Source: Streptomyces sp. SW4 (GTDB lineage Bacteria > Actinomycetota > Actinomycetes > Streptomycetales > Streptomycetaceae). From it: a stretch of DNA of 64,000 bases. Where the stretch lies: NCBI GenBank assembly GCA_003248315.1, contig QKWM01000004.1:496001-560000 (forward strand). Reading direction: 5' to 3'. Positions 55,278-64,000 of the stretch are shown piece after piece. The notes under the pieces were generated by a model, which saw only the letters and a program-made list of their open reading frames with translations, did no database searches and was not told where the DNA came from. Within the stretch, counting starts at the first letter, position 1. Every line of letters begins with the position of its first letter. A program made the translations under genes and the position numbers.

Positions 55278-56917
55278 TCAGGACCGTTTCGTTCCGCCGG
55301 CGACTCCCAGCACCAGGTACGTCCACTGCTTGTCGGTGCCGCCGGGCCCGACCGCTGCTCTGGCGCCGAAGAAGAGGCGCCCGTTCTGGACGAGGACGTC
55401 GTTGGCGTCCGGCGCGGTGAGCGGCTGGCCCTCCAGCGGCACGGAGAAGTAGAAGTACGGGGTCCGGCCGCCCGTACGGGGGTCCAGGCTGACCAGCGCG
55501 CCGGGTGAGACACCGTCCTCGCTCAGGCGCAGGGCGAGGAGCCGGTCCCCGCTCATCCGCAGCGGGTACAGCAGCGCGCCGGGGCCCGAGTCGAACTTCT
55601 TCGTGGTGGCGCCGGTCGCCAGGTCGAAGCCGATCACCCAGTTGGACGTGTGCTCGTCCCGCTGGTCCTTGCTGCGCAGGAACGCCTGGCCGGCGCCGAC
55701 GGCGATGGTCGGGCAGTAGTCGATGACGAGGTAGTCGCCGTAGAAGCACTCGCCGACGTAGGTCCCGTTGGCCAGCCCGATCGTCGCGCGGTTGCGGCCC
55801 TTGCCGTCGAGGGAGATCAGTTCGGTGATCTCGGTCTCGCCGCCGGCCACGGCGACGACGGGCGGGTCCGTGGACGGCACGCTGAGGTCGCGGATGCCCT
55901 TGGGAGCCTCGTACGACCACAGGGTCCGTCCCGTGGCGGGGTCGACCTTGCGCACGTGGTAGCTGACCCGCTGCCAGTACTCGGCGGCCGGGTTGTCGTC
56001 GGCGCTCCAGCAGCTCTCGCGGATCAGGAGCGCGCGGCCGCCCGCGGCCCCGGAGTCCTGGCAGCGGCCGGCGACCGTCGTGCTCCACCGCTTCCCGCCG
56101 CGGTCCATGGCGTAGCCGACGGTGCCGCCGCCCCAGGTCACGGCGACCGTGCCGCGCGTCAGGGTCACGCCGGGCGTGTCCTGGACGGCGGCGTCCTCCG
56201 GGGCGTCCTGCGACGGGCCGGCCCGGAGACGGGGAACTCGTGCTCCCAGACCTTGCGGCCGTCGTCGAGGTCGACGAAGGCGACGTGGTTGCAGAGGGAG
56301 TCCTGCCGGTCGTTCTCCCGGAACAGGACGGCGGTGCGGTTCTCGCCGGTGACGTGGCGGGTGTAGCCGCAGATCCAGCCGCCGAGCCGCAGCCGCCACA
56401 CCTCGTCGCCCGGCGCGGCGTCGGTGCCGATGCGGTAGCCGGCGAGGGTGCGCTTGATGCCCTTGGCCAGGATCGTGTCGGTGGCCCACATGCCGGGCAT
56501 CTCGTCGTGCCCGCCCGGGGCATGTCGTCCACGGAGAGCCGGAAGGCCATTTCACCGGCGGTGCTCGCGGGGCGTTTTTCGACGGTCTCGCGGACGTCCA
56601 GCCGGCCCTGCCGGCGGGCGGCCGCGGCTTGCCGGAGTCCTGCCCCTCGCCGCCCCGGCCCCAGAGCAGCCAGCCGCCCCGGCCAGCGCCCCGGCGAGGA
56701 CGAACACGAGCAGCCCCAGCAGCACTCGGCGGCCTCGGCGCCCTGGGCGGCCCCTCCGCCCCTGCGCCTCCTCCGCCCCTGCGCCCCCTCCGCTCCCTGC
56801 AGCGCCTCCGCTCGCTGCGCTTCCCGGCGGCGGGAAGGCGGCGGGTGCGGCGGGCCGGGAGGGCGGGGAGGGCGGGGTGTTGCCGGGCTGCATGGCGGGC
56901 GGCGGACCGAAGCTCAC
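55278..56917 (-). CDS. Membrane-anchored PQQ/beta-propeller protein of the T7SS locus
   Basis: About 547 residues after correction. GTG 56917 opens a Pro/Gly/Ala-rich cytosolic part, then one span (VLLGLLVFVLAGALAGAAGC, about residues 65-85, ending in a lipobox-like AAGC). The extracytoplasmic part has repeated beta-propeller blades (GRKVWEHEFPVSG, GRTLWSYEAPKG, NWVIGFDLATGATTKKFDSG, YLVLGVAGG). One-base losses are inferred at four sites: three between about 56500 and 56650 and one near 56222. It lies 86 bases downstream of eccD and is probably an accessory component; no enzymatic motif is visible. Confidence 0.8.
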
Positions 56918-57003
56918 GCGGGATCACCTTCTGCGGGACCGATGTCGGGGCGCGGTGCGCCGGGCGACGGGGCCGGGGCCCCGCCACCCGGCGGTCCGGA
57001 CCG

Positions 57004-58509
<1,506 letters not shown>

Positions 58510-58907
58510 GCTCACCTGCTGCTCCCCCTCAGTGCTGCTTGTGTCACTGCTGTCCGTGTCACTGCTGCTTCTGTCACTGCCGTTCGCGCCGGCGCCGTTC
58601 GCGTCGGTGCCGCTCGTGTGTCTGCGATGTGAAAGTCCTGCGCCGTTTTCCCGGCGTGCGCCGCAGGACCGGGCGGTGCGGAGCGGACGAGCGGCCGCCG
58701 GGCCGGGCCCGGTGTCCGCGCACCGTGCCACATCGCACGGAATGCCCCATCCGTCCGTCCGGATTCGCGTGTGCTGACGCGAACATCCGGCACCCTACCG
58801 CCCGCCGGTGTGTGGTGGGATCAGTAGGATCGCGCGGCGGCCCTCGTCCTCCTGACACGGGGTGGTGGACGACAGAACCGGCGGGCCGGCAAGGGGATTG
58901 GTGAGGT
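58510..58907. promoter_or_regulatory. Divergent eccD/eccC intergenic region with 18-bp repeats
   Basis: About 400 bases. At 58530-58610 copies of an ~18-bp unit built on GTGTCACTGCTG(C/T)T(C/T) and GCCGTTCGCG lie in tandem. Read on the minus strand they extend the eccD frame as a Ser/Asp/Gly-rich string (NGSDRSSSDTDSSDTSS), so eccD could start further upstream than 58509. No promoter was recognised with confidence. Confidence 0.6.
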
Positions 58908-61900
58908 GTGAGCCAGATCGTCGTGAAGCGTCCGCCTCGGGCGCTGCCGCCGGAGGTGCCCACGGGCGAAGTCGTGGTGCAGCCACCGCCCGAACTGCCG
59001 CGCAACCAGCACGAGAGCGTGCTGATGCAGCTGCTGCCGACACTCGGCATGGGCGGCTCGGTCGTCTTCTTCTTCACCAGCGGACAGCCCTTCATGCGCA
59101 TCATGGGCATGGTGATGATCGCCTCCACGATCGCCATGTCGATCGCGATGGTGGTCCGCTTCCGCCGCGGCAACCAGGGCCAGCTCGCCGACCTGCGCCG
59201 CGACTACCTGAGCTATCTGTCGCAGACCCGCCGGACCACGCTGGAGACGGCGAAGGCGCAGCGTGACGCCCAGTACTACCTCCACCCCTCCCCGAGCAGC
59301 TGTGGGCGCTGGTCGCCGAGGGCAGCCGGGTGTGGGAACGGCGGCCGGGCGACGAGGACTTCGCTCAGGTGCGCATCGGCCTGGGCCCGCAGCCGCTGGC
59401 GACACCGCTGGTCGCCCCGGAGACGGCCCCGGTCGACCAGCTGGAGCCGCTCACGGCGGGCGCGATGCAGCGGTTCGTGTCGGTGCACAGCACCCTGGAC
59501 GACCTGCCGATGGCGGTCTCGCTGCGCGCCTTCTACCACGTCACCCTCGGCGGTGAACCCCAGTCCGTACGTTCCTCCGCGCGCGCGTTGACCGGTTCGC
59601 TCGCCTCCCTGCACTCCCCGAGGACCTGATCGTCGCGGTCGCGGCGAGCCGGGAGGCGCTGCCGCACTGGGAGTGGGCCAAATGGCTGCCGCACGTACAG
59701 GTGCCGGGTGTCGCGGACGGCGCGGGCTCGCGCCGGCTCATCACCGGCGAGCCGCGTGAGCTGGAGGACCTGCTGGCCTCGCGGCTGACCGGGCGCCCCC
59801 GCTTCCACCCCAACGCCGCTCCCCTGCCGGAGACCCCGCACATCGTCGTCGTCCTCGACGGCGTGTCCCTGCCGCCGGACTCGGTCCTGGCCGGCCCCGA
59901 GGGTCTGCAGGGCGTGACGATCGTCGAGGTCGCCGAGGGCGAGCCGGGCGGGGTCCGCGGTGACCTCTCCATCGTCGTACGGCCGCACGCGGTGCGTCTG
60001 GAGTCGGCGCACGGCGCCGTCTACGAGGGGACGCCCGACGCCCTGTCGTACGAGTCCGCCGAGGCGCTGGCCCGGCAGCTGGCGCCGCTGCGCATGGCCT
60101 CCGGCGGCGACGACGACGAACCGCTGCTGGCGAACCTGGAGTTCACCGACCTGCTGAACCTCGGCGACGCGGCCTCCATCGACACGCGGCGCACCTGGCG
60201 GCCGCGGTCGCAGGCGGAGCGGCTGCGGGTGCCGATCGGCGTCGGCGAGGACGGCCGCCCGGTGATGCTCGACATCAAGGAGGCGGCGCAGGAGGGCATG
60301 GGCCCGCACGGCCTGTGCGTGGGCGCCACGGGTTCCGGCAAGTCCGAGCTGCTGCGCACCCTGGTGCTGGGCCTCGCCGTCACCCACTCCTCCGAGACGC
60401 TGAACTTCGTCCTCGCGGACTTCAAGGGCGGCGCGACCTTCGCCGGCATGGCGCAGATGCCGCACGTCGCGGCCGTGATCACCAACCTGGCCGACGACCT
60501 CACCCTCGTCGACCGCATGGGCGACTCCATCCGCGGCGAGCTCAACCGCCGCCAGGAGATGCTGCGCGACGCGGGCAACTACGCCAACATCCACGACTAC
60601 GAGAAGGCGCGCGCGGCGGGTGCCCCGCTCCAGCCCATCCCGTCCCTGCTGCTGGTCATCGACGAGTTCAGCGAGCTGCTGACGGCGAAGCCGGACTTCA
60701 TCGACATGTTCGTGCAGATCGGCCGCATCGGCCGGTCGCTGGGCGTGCACCTGCTGCTGGCCTCGCAGCGGCTGGAGGAGGGCCGGCTGCGCGGCCTGGA
60801 GACCTACCTGTCGTACCGCATCGGTCTGCGGACGTTCTCGGCCGCCGAGTCGCGTGCGGCGCTGGGCGTGCCGGACGCGTACGAGCTGCCGAACGTGCCC
60901 GGGTCCGGCTTCCTGAAGTACGGCACCGACGAGATGGTCCGCTTCAAGGCGGCGTACGTCTCCGGCGTCTACCGTTCCGGTTCCCAGCGGAACGCCTCCC
61001 TGGACGGCCCGCTGCCGATGGACCGGCGGCCGGTGCTGTTCACGGCGGCGGAGGTGCCGGTGCAGTACGCGCCGGTGCCCCGGCAGGGCACGGGCGCGGC
61101 CGACGGCGCGGGCGAGGTGGACGACGCGCTGGCGGACACCGTGCTGGACGTGGTCGTGCGCCGGCTGGAGGCCCAGGGCCCGGCGGCCCACCAGGTGTGG
61201 CTGCCGCCGCTGGACAGCCCGCCGTCGCTGGACGGGCTGCTGCCGGGCCTGACCGCCGTGGAGGGCCGCGGCCTGACCCAGCCCGGCTACGAGGGCGCCG
61301 GGCGGCTCGTGGTGCCCGTCGGCATCGTGGACAAGCCGTTCGAGCAGCGCCGGGACCCGCTGTGGGTGGACTTCTCCGGCGCGGCCGGCCACATGCAGAT
61401 CCTCGGCGGGCCCCAGTCCGGCAAGTCGACGCTGCTGCGCTCCCTGATCTGCTCCTTCGCACTCACCCACACACCCCACGAAGTGCAGTTCTACGGGCTG
61501 GACTTCGGCGGTGGCGGCATGTCCGCGGTGGCCGGGCTGCCGCACGTCGGTGGCGTCGCCTCCCGCCTGGACCCGGAGAAGGTGCGGCGCACGGTGGCCG
61601 AGGTCTACGGCGTCCTGGCCCGCCGCGAGGAGTACTTCCGGGCGTCGGGCATCTCCTCCATCGCCGAGTTCCGCACCCGCCGTGCGCGGGGCGAGATCTC
61701 CGTCACCGACCAGCCGTGGGGCGACGTCTTCCTCGTCATCGACGGCTGGGCGAACTTCCGCACCGAGTACGAGGCACTCGATCCGGTGATCCTCGACATC
61801 GCCGCCCGCGGCCTCGGCTACGGCATCCACCTGATCCTGTCGGCGTCCCGTTCGATGGAGGTGCGGTCCGCGCTCAAGGACAGCCTGCTGAACCGGCTGG

Positions 61901-62881
61901 AGCTGCGGCTCGGTGACACGATGGACTCCGAGCTGGACCGCAAGGTGGCCGCGAACGTCCCGACCGGGGTGCCCGGCCGGGGCCAGTCGCCGCAGAAGCT
62001 GCACTTCATGGCGGCTGTGCCGCGCATCGACGGCCTGACGTCCGACACGGACCTGGCGGACGCCACGACGGCCCTGGCGGCCGAGGTGTCCCGGCACTGG
62101 CAGGGTCCGGGGCGCCGGAGGTCCGGCTGCTGCCGCGCGAGTTCCCCGCGGAGCAGCTGCCTCCGGGCAACCGCTTCCCGCGCCGCGGCATCGCCTTCGC
62201 GCTGGACGAGGACAACCTGGAACCCGTCTTCGTCGACTTCGACCAGGACCCGTTCTTCCTCATCTTCGGCGAGAGCGAGTCCGGCAAGTCGAACCTGCTG
62301 CGCCTGCTGATCAAGCAGCTGACCACCCGCTACTCGGGCGACGAGTGCAAGCTGTTCGTGGTGGACAACCGGCGTTCCCTGCTGGGCGTCACCCCGGACT
62401 CCCACCTCGCCGAGTACATCCCGATGTCGAACGCCATGGACCACCACATGGTGGCCCTGGCCGACCTGATGAAGCGCCGCACGCCCACCGCCGACGTCAC
62501 GCCGCAGCAGCTGCGGGACCGCAGCTGGTGGCAGGGGCCGACGGTGTACGTGGTCATCGACGACTTCGACCTGGTCGCCACGTCGAGCGGCAACCCGCTC
62601 AGCGGCCTCACCGAGCTGCTGCCGTTCGCCCGGGACGTGGGCGTGCGCTTCATCATCGCCCGCTCGACGGCCGGCGCGAGCCGTGCCTCGTACGAGGCGT
62701 TCATGCAGCGCATCAAGGAGCTGGGCGCCCAGGGCGTGGTCCTGGCGGGCGACCCGTCCGAGGGCGACGTCCTCGGCGGCGTCCGGCCGCGGCCCATGCC
62801 GCCCGGGCGGGGTGTGTTCGTGTCGCGGCGGCGGGGCGGCCGCTGGTGCAGACGGGACTCGTGGCGGAGGAGCAGATCTGA
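58908..62881 (+). CDS. eccC: Type VII secretion ATPase EccC (fused EccCa/EccCb)
   Basis: The motor of ESX secretion, about 1,325 residues after correction, starting GTG 58908 (SQIVVKRPPRALPPEV). Two membrane spans (residues ~45-85) follow, then three FtsK/SpoIIIE ATPase domains with Walker A motifs GATGSGKS (about 60327), GGPQSGKS (about 61405) and GESESGKS (about 62268). Walker B-like sequences are LLLVIDEFSELL, VFLVIDGWANF and VYVVIDDFDLV. One-base losses are at about 59290, 59622, 62112 and 62838. The corrected end is LVQTGLVAEEQI-TGA. It is followed by two small-protein genes typical of T7SS loci. Confidence 0.95.
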
Positions 62882-62943
62882 TCGCCGGGAGCGGGCGGGA
62901 CCGGCAGGGCCACTGACGGACGGCAACGGAGGGAGCGCGGCCC

Positions 62944-63420
62944 ATGACCTGGGACGAATGGGAACGGCTGAAGGCGCAGGCCACCGACGGGCAACCGACG
63001 AGAACGCAGGTGAACCAGGCTCCCGCGCAAGGGCCGGGGCCCGGAGGCGGACCCGATCTGGTCGCACGCCAGGACGACCTGGGGGCCGTGGGGCACGACG
63101 CCTTCGTCCTCCACGGTGACCTGGAGAAGAAGGTGGACATCGCCGGGGCCGGCATGAACTCCGACCACGCCGGTTCCACCCACCAGGCGGCCACGGCGCT
63201 CTCCCGGTCGAACTTCACCATGGGCGACGAACTCATGACGACGCTGACGATCTGGGAGAGCCAGGTGAAGGCGGTCCGTCAGGCCTGTGCCCACATCTCC
63301 AACCACCTCGACTTCAGCAAGAAGCTGCACGCCAACGACGATGCCCGGATCGCCGCCGAGATCACTCGGCGGGACGGCTCCGCGCTTCCGGTCTCCGAGC
63401 TCGGCAAGTACTTCAAGTGA
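62944..63420 (+). CDS. T7SS-associated helical protein (probable accessory/substrate)
   Basis: 158 residues, intact, ATG 62944, 62 bases after eccC. The N-terminus MTWDEWERLKAQA is followed by a Gly/Pro/Gln linker. A helical section resembling WXG100/ESAT-6-like proteins comes next (DLEKKVDIAGAGMNSDHAGSTHQAATALSRSNFTMGDELMTTLTIWESQVKAVRQACAHISNHLDFSKK). The classic WXG triplet is not present. Position and fold suggest a secreted substrate, chaperone or immunity-like partner of the gene that follows; I cannot choose between these. Confidence 0.75.
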   Translation: MTWDEWERLKAQATDGQPTRTQVNQAPAQGPGPGGGPDLVARQDDLGAVGHDAFVLHGDLEKKVDIAGAGMNSDHAGSTHQAATALSRSNFTMGDELMTTLTIWESQVKAVRQACAHISNHLDFSKKLHANDDARIAAEITRRDGSALPVSELGKYFK

Positions 63421-63437
63421 CACGGGGGAAGGTCAGG

Positions 63438-64000
63438 ATGTCCATCACGTACCACGACCTGATGGAGGTCGACCTCGGCAAGCTGGGCACGGCGGTCTCC
63501 GACTGGAAGAAGGCGGTCGACAACCTCGAACAGCTGAAGACCGACGCCCGTGACGGCCTCAAGAAGAAGTCCGACCGGGCACGCTGGGAAGGCGTCAACG
63601 CCGGGGTCACACGGGAGTTCGTGAACAAGACCGCCAAGGAGTTCGCCGACCTCCACGTGGAGGCCACCGGCATCCACCGGGTGCTGGACGACGCCCATCG
63701 TGAGCTGGAGGCCCTGCAGAAGAGCGTGCGGACCCTGACCACGGAGGCCAAGGCCAAGGGCTACACCGTCCGGGACAACGGCGACGGAACGGTCAGCGTC
63801 GACGCCCATGTCATGCCGGGCACCGACCCGAAGGACGACAAGAACCTGGAGGAGCGGCAGCGGTACGCCGACTCCATCACCGGGAAGATCGCCCACGCCA
63901 ACGACATCGACCTCTCGACCAGGATGGCGCTGTCGCGCACCCACGGGAACGACCCGTACAACGCCGGTCACGCGGCCTACGAGTCCCTGGACGACGCGCA
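63438..64000 (+). CDS. WXG-like N-terminal T7SS effector or hydrolase, truncated by window end
   Basis: ATG 63438 after GGGGGAAGGTCAGG. 187 residues are visible and the frame is open to the window end. Residues 1-95 form a helical hairpin like ESX substrates (LGTAVSDWKKAVDNLEQLKTDA ... SDRARWEGVNAGVTREFVNKTAKEFADLH ... VLDDAHRELEALQKSV) with W-x-G-like RWEGVNAG at the turn. Residues 105-187 start a second domain (VSVDAHVMPGTDPKDDKN ...). In related loci such N-termini precede a large alpha/beta-hydrolase or toxin region, which would lie beyond this window. Confidence 0.8.
   Translation, partial: MSITYHDLMEVDLGKLGTAVSDWKKAVDNLEQLKTDARDGLKKKSDRARWEGVNAGVTREFVNKTAKEFADLHVEATGIHRVLDDAHRELEALQKSVRTLTTEAKAKGYTVRDNGDGTVSVDAHVMPGTDPKDDKNLEERQRYADSITGKIAHANDIDLSTRMALSRTHGNDPYNAGHAAYESLDDA

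Overview
The window is high-GC actinobacterial chromosome, almost certainly Streptomyces. The codon use is strongly GC3-biased. The gene order gluBCD / cysteine dioxygenase / recX-recA / Lhr helicase / nei / clgR-cinA-pgsA-rimO / ftsK / osaB-osaA-osaC / rRNA operon / rnj-dapA-thyX / dapB / pnp-rpsO / type VII secretion is the conserved Streptomyces core arrangement. No prophage, insertion sequence or CRISPR array was seen.

Layout. 1-2.2 kb: tail of a glutamate ABC uptake operon, closed by a strong hairpin. 2.3-5.7 kb: a flavin monooxygenase, a 30-bp tandem-repeat block, a cysteine-rich leader peptide, then cysteine dioxygenase and rhodanese. 5.8-9.6 kb: recA-recX with an SOS-type box, an AI-2E-type membrane protein and a DUF3046 protein. 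9.7-12.7 kb: an alpha/alpha-toroid protein and an araC-azlC-azlD operon. 12.9-19.7 kb: a giant Lhr helicase, a Nei-type glycosylase and a Dps-like protein. 19.9-27.4 kb: the tightly packed minus-strand run ftsK, RodZ-like gene, rimO, pgsA, cinA, clgR. 27.7-37.3 kb: the osmoadaptation module osaB and osaA (minus) with divergent osaC (plus); OsaA carries a ten-copy HAMP array. 37.4-43.9 kb: tRNA-Thr, a shortened DegT-family gene and a complete minus-strand 16S-23S-5S operon. 43.9-54.6 kb: rnj-dapA, thyX, small membrane proteins, dapB, M16 peptidase, pnp and rpsO. 54.8-64 kb: one edge of a type VII secretion locus (beta-propeller membrane protein, EccD, EccC, and two substrate or accessory genes, the last cut by the window end).

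Functional themes: sulfur-amino-acid disposal (leader, cysteine dioxygenase, rhodanese); DNA repair (RecA, RecX, Lhr, Nei, Dps); osmotic and stress signalling (OsaABC, ClgR); RNA decay and translation (RNase J, PNPase, S15, rRNA, RimO); lysine/peptidoglycan precursors (DapA, DapB); and type VII secretion.

A caution for every gene: about 27 of the protein genes are broken by roughly 65 frame changes. Every one I traced has the sign of a single missing base, usually in a run of three or more G or C. Conserved family sequence continues on both sides. I treat them as sequencing/assembly deletions, annotate the genes at full span, and give approximate break points. Start and stop overlaps (ATGA, GTGA, TTGA) fall into place once the missing bases are allowed for.
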